Part shown: piece by piece, positions 27,001 through 36,667 of the stretch | Numbering within the stretch: position 1 is the stretch's first letter | Layout: each line of letters starts with the position of its first letter | NCBI RefSeq assembly: GCF_913020055.1 | Contig: NZ_CAJWCF010000020.1 | Location: 1 to 47,914, forward strand | DNA: 47,914 nucleotides | Origin: an uncultured Paraglaciecola sp. | Lineage (GTDB): Bacteria > Pseudomonadota > Gammaproteobacteria > Enterobacterales > Alteromonadaceae | Direction of reading: 5' to 3' | The notes under the pieces: model-generated | What the model saw: the letters and a program-made list of their open reading frames with translations, nothing else | Databases searched by the model: none | Told to the model about the DNA's origin: nothing | Made by a program: the position numbers and the translations under genes

Positions 27001-27254
27001 GATAAGTCTCTCTATGTTTGTTCGTTGCGTTTAAATTTGAGTACACCCATAGAGTAGGGATAAAAGTGGATATTGAAGGGACGAAACCGGTAAATCACGG
27101 TGAAACTAGATGAAGCGTTGAAACAGATAATTAGCGCGATAGTCCGGCGCTAAACATCTGCTTTTCGTCGTATTTTGTGATTTTTTGTTACATTTACCGT
27201 AAATGCATAGACTAAAAAACATTCCTCCGACATTCAAAATCACCAAGATATTGA

Positions 27255-27286
27255 GTTCGCCAGTGGTAAAGTTGTTACTGGCGAAC
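27255..27286. terminator. hairpin downstream of the malic enzyme gene
   Basis: GTTCGCCAGT (27255-27264) and ACTGGCGAAC (27277-27286) form a 10-bp perfect stem with a 12-base loop. On the plus strand it is followed by TGTGTTTTT; on the minus strand, where the gene ends, the U-run is poor. The stretch 27001-27254 contains nothing recognisable except the upstream region of the DUF3718 gene. Confidence 0.5.
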
Positions 27287-27299
27287 TGTGTTTTTGCCT

Positions 27300-28547
27300 T
27301 TACTCTTGCATATAATCTTGAGGAAGCTCTTTAATCGCAGCCACCCCAGAATCTATGGCTGCTTGGGCCACTGCCCTTGCCACACGCTTTAAAAGTCGTG
27401 GGTCCATGGGTTTAGGAATAATGTAATCTTTACCAAATTTAAGACTAGCAATATTACTCGCCGCTAAGACCTCTTTAGAAACAGGCTCTTTAGCGATACT
27501 GCGAATCGCATCAACCGCCGCTATTTTCATTTCATCGTTAATCTTTGAGGCACGAACATCCAAAGCGCCGCGAAAGATAAAGGGGAAACACAACACGTTA
27601 TTAACTTGGTTAGGATAATCAGACCGCCCTGTAGCCATAATTAAATCATCACGTACTTTATGGGCTAACTCAGGTTTAATTTCTGGTTCAGGGTTTGAAC
27701 AAGCAAAAACCACCGGATTGGGCGCCATTAATTTCAGCGCTTCTGGTGGTAATAAATTGGGTCCAGATACCCCAACAAATACATCGGCACAATCTAGAGC
27801 ATCTTCTAAGGTGCGTTTGTCAGTGTTATTAGCAAATAACTTTTTGTGGATAGTAAGATCTTCACGGCGTGTATGGATCACGCCCTTTCTATCAAGCATG
27901 TAGATACGTTCACGTTTAGCGCCACATTTAACTAATAGCTCCATACAAGCAGTTGCCGCAGCTCCAGCACCTAAACACACAATAGTGGCGTCACTAATAT
28001 TTTTGCCTTGAATTTCCAACGCGTTCAACATGCCAGCGGCGGTCACTATAGCAGTGCCATGTTGGTCATCATGAAAAACAGGGATGGAGCAGCGCTTAAT
28101 AAGCTCTTGTTCAATTTCAAAACATTCAGGGGCTTTAATATCTTCTAGATTAATCCCGCCGAAAGTATCAGCAATACTCGCCACAGTATTAATAAATTCT
28201 TCGGTTGTTGTATGTTTCACTTCGATGTCAATAGAATCGATATTGGCAAAGCGTTTAAATAATAAAGCTTTGCCTTCCATCACGGGTTTAGATGCCAAAG
28301 GACCCAAATCACCCAATCCTAAAATGGCTGTACCGTTTGAAATAACCGCAACTAAGTTTCCTTTACCCGTATATTTATAAGCAGCGTCAGGATCGGCGGC
28401 AATTTCGCGAACTGGTTCAGCCACACCAGGGCTGTATGCCAGTGCTAAGTCGGTAACAGTTTCGGCAGGCTTAGTAAGCTCAATGCTAATTTTTCCGGGT
28501 ACAGGTTTAGCATGGTAATCAAGAGCTTGTTGGCGAAAATCAGACAT
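27300..28547 (-). CDS. maeB: malic enzyme (oxaloacetate-decarboxylating malate dehydrogenase), short form
   Basis: Converts malate to pyruvate and CO2 with NAD(P)+. 415 residues. Typical segments are ALAYSPGVAEPVREI at the N-terminus, DLGPLASKPVMEGKALLF, the metal-binding PVFHDDQHGTAIVTAAG, and the nucleotide fold IVCLGAGAAATACM. It ends before a phosphotransacetylase domain: long MaeB enzymes have about 760 residues, this one lacks the whole C-terminal half. Cofactor preference cannot be read. Single gene, convergent hairpin downstream. Confidence 0.92.
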   Translation of the reverse strand: MSDFRQQALDYHAKPVPGKISIELTKPAETVTDLALAYSPGVAEPVREIAADPDAAYKYTGKGNLVAVISNGTAILGLGDLGPLASKPVMEGKALLFKRFANIDSIDIEVKHTTTEEFINTVASIADTFGGINLEDIKAPECFEIEQELIKRCSIPVFHDDQHGTAIVTAAGMLNALEIQGKNISDATIVCLGAGAAATACMELLVKCGAKRERIYMLDRKGVIHTRREDLTIHKKLFANNTDKRTLEDALDCADVFVGVSGPNLLPPEALKLMAPNPVVFACSNPEPEIKPELAHKVRDDLIMATGRSDYPNQVNNVLCFPFIFRGALDVRASKINDEMKIAAVDAIRSIAKEPVSKEVLAASNIASLKFGKDYIIPKPMDPRLLKRVARAVAQAAIDSGVAAIKELPQDYMQE

Positions 28548-29020
28548 CTTGGTGTCAATCCTTAGTATAGGGTTAGTAAGATTAAAGGTGCAGTTCTATA
28601 TCCCAAAAGAGAAAATATCTCTTATTGTCTATGCCTGTCTTGTGTATCCATATAGTGTTATTTAAAAGGCTTTAGGCACCTTTATGCATGAATGTAACAT
28701 AGGCAGCAAAACGAACACATCAGATTTGAGTAGTTGTTTATTTATTTGATATAACTAAAACTGATACCACCTCTGAAACCATACAGACTAACTTACAGTT
28801 TGATAAAAATATTTGACTCTTTTTACTCGTATTTAGCTGTTTTGAAATCAGATCCGTCACTTTAGCCCAACACAACCCAATAAAGTTCGGCTCCCGCGCT
28901 GGCTTAACTACTACTTTAGTAAGAGATAATAATATTTTTCAAAGAAGATAACTAAATGATTAGTCACATCAGATAGGCGTATGAGGTGTTGATGAGTTTT
29001 GAATGTTTTTTAGTAGGCAC
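28548..29020. other. A+T-rich intergenic stretch between maeB and rpmE
   Basis: No gene is visible on either strand. It is the upstream region of maeB (minus strand) and ends at the rpmE terminator. I see no riboswitch-like or repeat structure. Confidence 0.4.
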
Positions 29021-29049
29021 AAAAAAAGGCGCTAAAATAGCGCCTTTTT
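29021..29049. terminator. bidirectional terminator after rpmE
   Basis: GGCGCT (29028-29033) / AGCGCC (29039-29044) with loop AAAAT, flanked by A7 on the left and T5 on the right, gives a classic hairpin with a U-run on either strand. It ends the leftward rpmE transcript. Confidence 0.85.
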
Positions 29050-29075
29050 GGTGTCTTTTCAGACAACAAACAGTT

Positions 29076-29288
29076 TTAGCTTTTCTTAAGACCAGCAAAA
29101 CGTTTGTTGAATTTATCAACACGACCACCAGTATCAACGTTACGTTGCTTACCAGTATAAAACGGGTGACAAGCAGAACATACGTCTAAGTTGATGTCTT
29201 TTTTCAAAGTAGAACGTACTTTGATAATGTTTCCGCAAGAACAGTTTGCAGTCATTTCTTGATAATCAGGATGGATATCTTGTTTCAT
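29076..29288 (-). CDS. rpmE: 50S ribosomal protein L31, zinc-binding (C+) form
   Basis: 70 residues. Begins [10 protein letters not shown] and carries the four zinc ligands Cys16, Cys18, Cys37 and Cys40, so it is the C+ type that stores zinc in the ribosome, in contrast to the zinc-free L31B paralogue. [20 protein letters not shown] is diagnostic. A GAGGTAACC ribosome site precedes the ATG. It is divergent from priA, the standard gammaproteobacterial arrangement. Confidence 0.97.
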   Translation of the reverse strand: MKQDIHPDYQEMTANCSCGNIIKVRSTLKKDINLDVCSACHPFYTGKQRNVDTGGRVDKFNKRFAGLKKS

Positions 29289-29477
29289 GGGTTACCTCTT
29301 CGTCAGGCCGCATCGCTATTCAACCCGAAGTTGAACACCATACGAAAATTAAATTAAAAAGCTTTGTGGCTTGCCGCAAAGTGGCGCGCATATTAATGTA
29401 ACGGGCTTGGGCGATCAAGGCTTTTGTTGGATTTATCGCCATTAACTCTATTTCATTGAAGGTTTTGTAGTATCTAA

Positions 29478-31658
29478 ATGGTCATAATCCGTGTTGCTCT
29501 GTCTATTCCTAAACGCCAGCTATTTGATTATCTATATGAAGGCCCAGCGTTAGCCCCTGGTGTACGTGTGGCTGTCTCTTTTGGCCCTCGTAAGCTCATA
29601 GGTGTAGTGTGGGAAACCAGCGACAAATCAGAATGGGATGTCAGTAAACTAAAATCGATTGAAGCGGTCTTGGATGACGAGCCAATATTCAACCCTACCT
29701 TATTAAAACTATGCGGCTGGTTGGCACAATATTACAAACATCCTATCGGTGACGTAGTGCAAACTGCTATGCCAGTAGCGCTACGCAAGGGTGAATCAAG
29801 CCAAGCAAAACCAATTGAATATTGGACGTTAAGTAATGTCGGCCAGTCTACAGACTTAAGCAGTTTGTCCCGCGCACCTAAACAACGCGCTTTGTTGACA
29901 TTACTCCAGGAAAAAGATTTACTTAAGTCAAAAGCTAAGTCCGACTTTGGCGCCGCTGCGGTTAAAGGGTTAACCGAAAAAGAATTGATTACGTCGATAG
30001 AAAAGCGCCCTTCCAAAGAATCAACATGGCAACAAGATTTACTGATCCAAGACAAACCCATCGCCAATGTTGAACAAGCCATCGCCATAAGTTGCATCGA
30101 AGCCAAGCTCAATCAATACAGCTGTTTTTTGTTAGATGGCATTACTGGCAGTGGTAAAACAGAGGTGTATCTACAAGCCATTGAGCAGGTACTCAATCAA
30201 GGTAAACAGGTACTAATATTAGTGCCCGAAATTGGTCTGACACCACAAACGGTGCACAGATTTAAATATCGCTTTGGTATTGATGTAGGCATATTGCATT
30301 CTGGGCTAAATAACAATGAACGCCTACAAGTATGGCAACAAAGCGCCAGTGGTCAGTTGGGCATCATTATTGGCACCCGTTCCGCCATTTTTACCCCCAT
30401 GCTTAAACCCGGTTTACTGATTGTTGATGAAGAACATGACGCTTCGTATAAACAACAAGACGGTTTACGTTATCACGCCCGAGATTTAGCTGTGATGCGC
30501 GCCCACGAAGAAAACATTCCTTTGGTGCTGGGTTCTGCCACCCCTGCCCTTGAAACCCTGAACAATGCACTGAACGGAAAATATCAACACCTTAAGTTAC
30601 ATGAACGAGCAGGCAATGCCTCACTTGCCACTCAGCATGTATTTGATATTCGTCAGCAACAACTGAAGTTTGGTGTGGCTCAGGGCATGTTGGATCGCAT
30701 GAGCCAACATTTACAGCAAGGCAGTCAGGTGATGCTGTTTATTAACCGCCGAGGGTATGCGCCAGCTCTGATGTGTCATCAATGTGGTTTTGTTGAACAC
30801 TGTAAGCGATGTGACAACCCTTATACCGTTCACAAACAACTATTTAAATTGCAGTGCCACCATTGTGGTAGTGCTAAGACTATCCCTAAAAACTGTCAGC
30901 AATGTCAATCCAATGAACTGACCTCTATGGGTGTCGGCACAGAACAACTAGAACAAGGACTCGCCAGCCATTTTCCGCAGTACAGTAGCATTCGCATTGA
31001 TAGTGATAGCGCAAGAGGCAAAAACAAGCTGGATAAGATGCTCAGCAGCATTAACAACAATGAACATCAGATCTTAATTGGTACACAGATTTTGTCTAAA
31101 GGTCACCATTTTCCAAATGTCACTTTGGTACTGATTCTAGACCTAGACGGCGCATTGTTTAGTGCCGACTACCGAGCAGCAGAACATTTAGCGCAACTTA
31201 TCACGCAACTTGCTGGGCGTGCTGGGCGCGCAGAAAAACCCGGTGAAATGTGGTTACAAACCCACGATCCTGGTCATCCGTTGTTACAGGACTTGATCAA
31301 TAATGGTTATGCCCATTTTGCACAATATGCTTTGCTGGAAAGACAACACGCCAATCTTCCCCCCTATAGTTTTCAAGCACTGTTTAAAGCACAAGCCCTC
31401 AGTGCCCGCGATGCGTTTGATTTTTTACAACAAATTGGCCAACTGTTCAGTACTGCTGACAATGTATATTGTTTGGGTCCTATTCCTGCTTTAATGGAAA
31501 AACGTCAAGGCCAATATCGCATGCAATTGTTATTGCAAAGCCCACAACGCAGCGCATTACAAAAAGCCATTGGCCAACAAATCAACAAAATCGAAACATT
31601 AAACTTGGCGAATAAAGTCCGCTGGTCGTTAGATATCGATCCACAGGATTTCAGTTGA
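29478..31658 (+). CDS. priA: primosomal replication protein N', PriA helicase
   Basis: Restarts stalled replication forks by loading DnaB. 726 residues: N-terminal 3'-DNA binding domain (about 5-100), winged helix, then helicase with Walker A GITGSGKT (221-228) and DEEH (317-320). A cysteine-rich zinc region (CHQCG, CKRC, CHHC, CQQC: eight Cys, two zincs) lies inside the second helicase lobe, followed by LIGTQILSKGHHFPNVTLV and QLAGRAGRA. All motifs are intact. It is followed by ftsN. Confidence 0.96.
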   Translation: MVIIRVALSIPKRQLFDYLYEGPALAPGVRVAVSFGPRKLIGVVWETSDKSEWDVSKLKSIEAVLDDEPIFNPTLLKLCGWLAQYYKHPIGDVVQTAMPVALRKGESSQAKPIEYWTLSNVGQSTDLSSLSRAPKQRALLTLLQEKDLLKSKAKSDFGAAAVKGLTEKELITSIEKRPSKESTWQQDLLIQDKPIANVEQAIAISCIEAKLNQYSCFLLDGITGSGKTEVYLQAIEQVLNQGKQVLILVPEIGLTPQTVHRFKYRFGIDVGILHSGLNNNERLQVWQQSASGQLGIIIGTRSAIFTPMLKPGLLIVDEEHDASYKQQDGLRYHARDLAVMRAHEENIPLVLGSATPALETLNNALNGKYQHLKLHERAGNASLATQHVFDIRQQQLKFGVAQGMLDRMSQHLQQGSQVMLFINRRGYAPALMCHQCGFVEHCKRCDNPYTVHKQLFKLQCHHCGSAKTIPKNCQQCQSNELTSMGVGTEQLEQGLASHFPQYSSIRIDSDSARGKNKLDKMLSSINNNEHQILIGTQILSKGHHFPNVTLVLILDLDGALFSADYRAAEHLAQLITQLAGRAGRAEKPGEMWLQTHDPGHPLLQDLINNGYAHFAQYALLERQHANLPPYSFQALFKAQALSARDAFDFLQQIGQLFSTADNVYCLGPIPALMEKRQGQYRMQLLLQSPQRSALQKAIGQQINKIETLNLANKVRWSLDIDPQDFS

Positions 31659-31743
31659 AGACTAAATAATGAAAATTCTGATTGAGGATCCTGTGATCCA
31701 AGGTAACATCATGCCTCTTATTTTTAAGCAGTACTTTCTATAA

Positions 31744-32283
31744 ATGGCACACAAAGATTATGTGGCTCGTGGCCGCAGTAAAAAACAAGCTCCTCCCCCC
31801 CCTAAACCATCACTGCCTTGGTTACGGATTATTATCACCCTGACTTTAGTCGCAGGTTTTGGCTATTTTTTATGGAGCATTAAAGGTACCGCACCTGAAA
31901 AAGCGGCTAGTAAAAACGCAGCTACGGAACAAGTCGAAAACCAAAAAGACAACATGCCGGATATCCCAGAAGAAGAATGGGAATTCATTAAAAGCTTGCC
32001 AGAATTCACTGTAGAAATTGAACAAATAGAGCAAGACCAACCCACAGTGCGCCGCCTAATGCAGTGCGGATCATTTAGAAAAAATGAACAAGCTCAAGAG
32101 CTCAAAGCCAAAATTGCTTTTCAAGGATTAATCGCACAAGTAAGGTCAAGTGAAGATTCGACGGGGGTGTGGTATCGCGTCATTCTTGGCCCTTATGACA
32201 ACAAACGTTTAGCCGAAAAAGATCGCCATACATTACAGCGCTCAAAAATCAACGGCTGTAAGATTTGGAACTGGAACCTTTAA
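31744..32283 (+). CDS. ftsN: cell division protein FtsN (SPOR domain)
   Basis: 179 residues: short basic, Pro-rich cytoplasmic tail (KKQAPPPPKPS), one membrane helix (about 26-45), a periplasmic linker with acidic stretches, and a C-terminal SPOR domain (about 103-179) with MQCGSFRKNEQAQELKAKI and YRVILGPYDNKRLAEK. SPOR binds denuded peptidoglycan at the septum. The priA-ftsN-hslVU order is that of many Gammaproteobacteria, which supports the name. It is shorter than E. coli FtsN (319 residues). Confidence 0.88.
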   Translation: MAHKDYVARGRSKKQAPPPPKPSLPWLRIIITLTLVAGFGYFLWSIKGTAPEKAASKNAATEQVENQKDNMPDIPEEEWEFIKSLPEFTVEIEQIEQDQPTVRRLMQCGSFRKNEQAQELKAKIAFQGLIAQVRSSEDSTGVWYRVILGPYDNKRLAEKDRHTLQRSKINGCKIWNWNL

Positions 32284-32302
32284 AAAATTGTCACTTCGAA
32301 TA

Positions 32303-32336
32303 TTTCAAGCCGTGAGCTACTTTTCGCGGCTTGAAA
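32303..32336. terminator. hairpin after ftsN overlapping the hslVU promoter
   Basis: TTTCAAGCCG (32303-32312) and CGGCTTGAAA (32327-32336) pair over 10 bp with a 14-base loop. The run after it is A, not T, on the plus strand, so it would be a weak terminator for ftsN. Its right arm contains the -35 element of the next promoter. Confidence 0.5.
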
Positions 32337-32357
32337 AAAATAGAATCCTCCCCACAT
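32330..32357 (+). promoter_or_regulatory. sigma-32 (heat-shock) type promoter for hslVU
   Basis: CTTGAAA at 32330-32336 and CCCCACAT at 32350-32357, 13 bp apart, match the RpoH consensus (CTTGAAA, about 11-16 bp, CCCCATnT) with one difference in the -10 box. It lies about 112 bp before the hslV start. hslVU is a known RpoH target in Gammaproteobacteria. Confidence 0.8.
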
Positions 32358-32468
32358 CTAAACCACTCGGCAGTGCTTTCTCAAATAGGGAATGCGCTAG
32401 CCCACTCTTAGCGCTGACAACTTGTATGTAATCTCATCTGGTTGTCATAGGACACTAAAGGAATTTTC

Positions 32469-32993
32469 GTGACTACAATTGTATCTGTACGCCGCAATAA
32501 CCAAGTAGTAATTGCCGGTGATGGCCAGGTTTCACTTGGCAACACCGTAATGAAAGGCAACGCTAAAAAAGTCCGTCGCTTATACAACAACAAAGTGCTC
32601 GCTGGATTTGCTGGCGGTACAGCTGATGCTTTCACCTTGTTTGAGCGTTTTGAATCTAAGCTTGAAATTCATCAAGGCAACTTAACCCGTGCAGCAGTTG
32701 AGCTGGCAAAAGACTGGCGTAGCGACCGAGCCTTACGCAAGCTTGAAGCATTACTGGCGGTAGCTGACGAAACAGCCTCATTTATTATTACCGGTAATGG
32801 TGATGTCGTTCAGCCAGAAAATGACTTAATCGCCATAGGTTCTGGTGGCAATTTTGCCCAGTCAGCGGCCATGGCGTTATTAGAAAACACCGAATTATCA
32901 GCCAAAGAAATAGCCGAAAAAAGTTTGACCATTGCAGGTAATATTTGTGTATTTACCAACCATAGCCAAACTGTTGAAACGATTGACTACTAA
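32469..32993 (+). CDS. hslV: ATP-dependent protease subunit HslV (ClpQ)
   Basis: Peptidase half of the HslVU protease, a two-ring dodecamer. 174 residues. After removal of Met1 the chain starts with the catalytic Thr ([11 protein letters not shown]), followed by [22 protein letters not shown] and [18 protein letters not shown]. The start is GTG 32469 with TAAAGGAA upstream, and fits because the second codon must be Thr. It is followed 80 bp later by hslU and preceded by a heat-shock promoter. Confidence 0.97.
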   Translation: MTTIVSVRRNNQVVIAGDGQVSLGNTVMKGNAKKVRRLYNNKVLAGFAGGTADAFTLFERFESKLEIHQGNLTRAAVELAKDWRSDRALRKLEALLAVADETASFIITGNGDVVQPENDLIAIGSGGNFAQSAAMALLENTELSAKEIAEKSLTIAGNICVFTNHSQTVETIDY

Positions 32994-33073
32994 TCAAGTT
33001 GGCTAAGTAACTTTCCTGATAGGCGCCGTGATATTTATCGCCTGTCTAATACCCAGATTATAAGGTTTTATTT

Positions 33074-34405
33074 ATGTCAGAGATGACCCCAAGAGAAATC
33101 GTCCACGAACTGGACAGTCACATTATCGGCCAACAAGATGCGAAACGAGCGGTGTCTATTGCCCTTAGAAATCGCTGGCGCAGAATGCAGCTTGGTGCAG
33201 AGTTGCGCCAAGAAGTCACGCCTAAGAATATATTGATGATTGGTCCAACGGGTGTAGGTAAAACTGAGATTGCTCGTCGTCTGGCCAAATTAGCCAACGC
33301 ACCTTTTATTAAAGTTGAAGCCACTAAATTTACCGAAGTAGGTTATGTCGGTAAAGAAGTAGAAACCATCATACGTGACTTGGCTGATATCGCGGTCAAA
33401 ATGACCAAAGAACAAGCCACCAGCAAAGTGAAGTTTCGCGCTGAAGAAGCGGCAGAAGAGCGCATTTTGGATGCTTTATTGCCACCACCAGAAAATGCTT
33501 TTGGTGACAAAGAAGAGCCTCAAGACAAAGGCACAAGACAAGTTTTTCGTAAAAAGTTACGTGAGGGTCAATTAGACGATAAAGAAATTGAGCTAGACGT
33601 GGCAGCCCCTCAAGTGGGTGTTGAAATTATGGCGCCTCCGGGCATGGAAGAGATGACCAATCAATTACAAGGTATGTTTCAAAACCTATCGGGTAAAGAA
33701 AAGAAAAAGAAAAAACTTAAGGTTAAAGATGCCCTTAAGTTGCTCATTGACGAAGAAGCCAGCAAGTTAGTCAATCAAGAAGACTTAAAACAAACGGCCA
33801 TCGATTCACTTGAACAAAACGGCATAGTGTTCATTGATGAAATTGACAAAATTTGTAAGCGCGAAGGCACTACCAGTGGCGGAGATGTATCCCGTGAGGG
33901 CGTACAACGTGACTTATTACCTTTAGTCGAAGGCTCAACAGTTTCAACTAAACACGGCACAGTAAAAACCGACCATATATTGTTTATAGCATCTGGCGCA
34001 TTTCAAATGTGTAAGCCTTCTGATTTGATCCCAGAGTTACAAGGTCGTTTGCCAATCAGAGTTGAACTGTCAGCATTAACTGCCCACGACTTTGTGCGCA
34101 TTTTGACAGAGCCAAATGCATCGCTCACCGAGCAACAAGTCGCTTTACTTAAAACCGAAGGGGTGGACGTGAAATTTACTGAAGATGGCATTGAGCGTAT
34201 TGCAAATGCTGCATGGCAGGTAAATGAACGTACAGAAAACATTGGCGCAAGACGCCTGCATACAGTGATGGAAAAATTGATGGAAGAAATTTCTTACGAT
34301 GCATCTGAAAAGAGCGGCGAGTCAATTTTGATCGATGCTAATTATGTCAACGAACATTTAGAAGCGCTAGTTGAAGATGAAGATCTAAGTCGCTTTATTC
34401 TGTAA
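33074..34405 (+). CDS. hslU: HslU ATPase (ClpY), unfoldase of HslVU
   Basis: Unfolds and feeds substrates to HslV. 443 residues: Walker A GPTGVGKT (57-64), intermediate I domain about 110-240 with the EKKKKKKLK basic run, Walker B IVFIDEID (DE at 255-256), sensor-2 Arg in [13 protein letters not shown], and the C-terminal LSRFIL that docks into HslV. All motifs are intact. It is co-transcribed with hslV and terminated by the hairpin at 34447. Confidence 0.97.
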   Translation: MSEMTPREIVHELDSHIIGQQDAKRAVSIALRNRWRRMQLGAELRQEVTPKNILMIGPTGVGKTEIARRLAKLANAPFIKVEATKFTEVGYVGKEVETIIRDLADIAVKMTKEQATSKVKFRAEEAAEERILDALLPPPENAFGDKEEPQDKGTRQVFRKKLREGQLDDKEIELDVAAPQVGVEIMAPPGMEEMTNQLQGMFQNLSGKEKKKKKLKVKDALKLLIDEEASKLVNQEDLKQTAIDSLEQNGIVFIDEIDKICKREGTTSGGDVSREGVQRDLLPLVEGSTVSTKHGTVKTDHILFIASGAFQMCKPSDLIPELQGRLPIRVELSALTAHDFVRILTEPNASLTEQQVALLKTEGVDVKFTEDGIERIANAAWQVNERTENIGARRLHTVMEKLMEEISYDASEKSGESILIDANYVNEHLEALVEDEDLSRFIL

Positions 34406-34446
34406 CAAGCTCACATACAAACACGCAATGTCATAACAACGCTAGT

Positions 34447-34475
34447 GGTAGTGCCTTATAAAAATAGGTACTACC
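34447..34475 (+). terminator. rho-independent terminator of hslVU
   Basis: GGTAGTGCC (34447-34455) pairs with GGTACTACC (34467-34475) with one G-T pair, followed by ATCTTTTTC. The orientation matches the end of hslU. Confidence 0.8.
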
Positions 34476-34577
34476 ATCTTTTTCAGCCCCAATCAGTAAT
34501 TCCCCCTCCAAATACAATTGTCACTGAAAATCAATAACTAAACTGATATTCTCAGGGTTTTGTTAGGCGAAATTATA

Positions 34578-35555
34578 GTGAAAATACTGTTTATTGGCGG
34601 CTCAGGAAATATCAGCTTATCCAGCAGCCAACGACTACTCGAGCAAGGCCACGAATTATGGCTACTTAACCGCAGCGGGCAGTGTGCAGAGTTAGTTGGC
34701 GCTCATTATATTAAAGCTGACATTAACCATGAAGCTCAGGTTAAATCTCAATTACAGAGTCACGAGTGGGACGTTGTAGTCAATTGGATCGCCTTTACAA
34801 AAAGTGATGTGGCGCGAGATGTGGCCTTGTTTACCTCTAAGACTAAACAATACGTATTTATTAGTTCGGCATCTTGTTATCAAAACCCTGGCCCTACCCC
34901 CATCATTACAGAAAACACTCCTTTGGCTAACCCATTTTGGCAATATTCAAGGGATAAAATTGCCGCCGAAGAATTTTTATTGGCAGCATATCAACAAACT
35001 GACTTTCCCGTGACCATTGTGCGTCCCTCACATACCTATTCTCGCGTTATCCCCCTGACTATTGGTGGATGGACAGAATACACCGCGGTGGCGCGTATGA
35101 AAGCTGGCAAGCCCATTGTGGTGCAAGGTGATGGTAATGCTTTGTGGACACTGACCCATGCCGATGATTTTGCCGTGGGGTTTTGCGGATTATTAGGTAA
35201 TCCGTTAACCCTTGGCGAAGATTATCATATCACTTCAGATCTGTTTTTAAGTTGGAATGAAATTTATCAACAAACCGCGGCTGCCGTTGGGGTAGAAGCT
35301 AAAATAGTACATGTGACCTCTGACAAAATATGCGCCCTAAACAGCGACTATACAGGTACGCTTTTAGGCGATAAATCAGTCACTGCGATTTTTGACAACA
35401 GTAAGATAAGGTCAATCGTGCCCCAGTTTAACCCCAAAATCACATACGCCGAAGGCATTCAGCGGGTAATCAGCTGGTTTGAGGCAGACAGGGCACGGCA
35501 GATTATCAACCCAAAAACTGACGCCTTTATCGATTTATTAATCGCCAAAGCGTAG
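34578..35555 (+). CDS. NAD-dependent epimerase/dehydratase-like SDR protein
   Basis: About 325 residues. The N-terminus KILFIGGSGNIS is the nucleotide-binding loop (GGxGxxS variant) and ADINHE follows strand 2. SSASCY and the YSRDKIAAE segment (Tyr and Lys of the SDR active site) give the extended SDR order. The C-terminal part has GDKSVTAIFDNSKI, as in UDP-sugar epimerase-like proteins of unknown substrate. I chose GTG 34578, where homologous chains start; TTG 34560 is an open alternative. It stands alone between two terminators. Confidence 0.75.
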   Translation: MKILFIGGSGNISLSSSQRLLEQGHELWLLNRSGQCAELVGAHYIKADINHEAQVKSQLQSHEWDVVVNWIAFTKSDVARDVALFTSKTKQYVFISSASCYQNPGPTPIITENTPLANPFWQYSRDKIAAEEFLLAAYQQTDFPVTIVRPSHTYSRVIPLTIGGWTEYTAVARMKAGKPIVVQGDGNALWTLTHADDFAVGFCGLLGNPLTLGEDYHITSDLFLSWNEIYQQTAAAVGVEAKIVHVTSDKICALNSDYTGTLLGDKSVTAIFDNSKIRSIVPQFNPKITYAEGIQRVISWFEADRARQIINPKTDAFIDLLIAKA

Positions 35556-35626
35556 TTAATGTCATTTCGCATAATGAATTGATAAAACTTGAAGACTCAG
35601 TCAAAGCCGCAGTTAAAAAAGCAATT

Positions 35627-35645
35627 GCCGCCCAACTAAAGCGGC
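35627..35645 (+). terminator. hairpin downstream of the SDR gene
   Basis: GCCGC (35627-35631) / GCGGC (35641-35645) with loop CCAACTAAA and then ATTTTTGC. Short stem but followed by a U-run; convergent with the gene ending at 35667. Confidence 0.6.
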
Positions 35646-35666
35646 ATTTTTGCATTAGTTTTTGAT

Positions 35667-36562
35667 TTACAGCTTGCCGTTAGCCACATCAATAATGGTG
35701 TTCATCTGGACCAAATGTTTATTGCCTAATATGCCAATAAAGCGCGGCTGACCTTTAACATTTATTGCGTTTAATAACGCAGTAAAATCAGTGGTGAAAA
35801 AATCATCTTCCAACACCTTATCTGCAATGGTTACTCGACCTTTGTTGAGTACTTTCATAGGTAACTCTATGCCCTCTGCAACCACAGTTTTTGCTGTAGG
35901 GTGAGGTGTTAAGGCATAGCCAAATTGGACCAATGTAGACTCATCTAAAACCAGTTCAGATGCCCCGTATCAATCAATAATCTTACGTATTTATCGCCCA
36001 ACTTAGCATCAACAAAGCTAAATCCCATTGCTGATTTGTGTAAATCAATAGCGGTGAAAGCATTGTTAAATGTATCACTTAGCCAGGCTTGTACATCACC
36101 TTGTTTTTCAGGGATGAGCAATTGTAGGTTTTTCACATCTAACAAAGCCCTCGACTCGGCTAAAGCATCATAACCAATAAGCCCCATCACATCTTTTTCA
36201 AATTGCCCAGATGAGTCGTTTGCATAAATAGAGCTAATATTGAGCTGTGTGTTACCGATGGAAAATTGTTTTATCTGCACTGGAAAGATGTCGATTCTGC
36301 CGGTTTGTTCATCACCAATGCGCACACCATTTATTTTTTCTTGGCCTATTTCAATACCAAAAACACTCAGTTTATTACTATCGATTAGGCTTCCGGTTGC
36401 CCCGGTATCAAGTAAAAACTTAGCGTTAACGCCATTAATTGAGGCGTGTATTTCAAGGTGACCCTCTTCGGTCTTAATCAGAGGCACCACCTCTATTTTT
36501 GCATAGGATAAAGATGGTGAGCTTAATAAAACAGCCAAAACAAACAGAGAGAATTTTTTCAA
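35667..36562 (-). pseudogene. exported retropepsin-like aspartyl protease, frameshifted at the second Asp-Thr-Gly
   Basis: The first part (36562 to 35945) has a signal peptide ending SYA and the first half-site FLLDTGATGSLID. At the second half-site the frame reads LLIDTG, then garbles (HLNWF*). The other frame continues ASELVLDESTLVQFGYALTP and runs to 35667. One missing base in the C-run at 35963-35966 (G-run on the coding strand) explains this: with five Gs the protein reads LLIDTGASELVLDE. The restored chain of about 298 residues would carry two DTG motifs like a two-lobed aspartyl protease. Recent decay or a sequencing error cannot be told apart here. Confidence 0.75.
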
Positions 36563-36667
36563 CGAAATATCCTTTTACGTAATGTGAAGTATCTCTGACT
36601 GAGTTTGCCAACGTAAGTTCACACAATATTCAACATCACCCAACCTTTGTCATATTTACTCTCTTTC

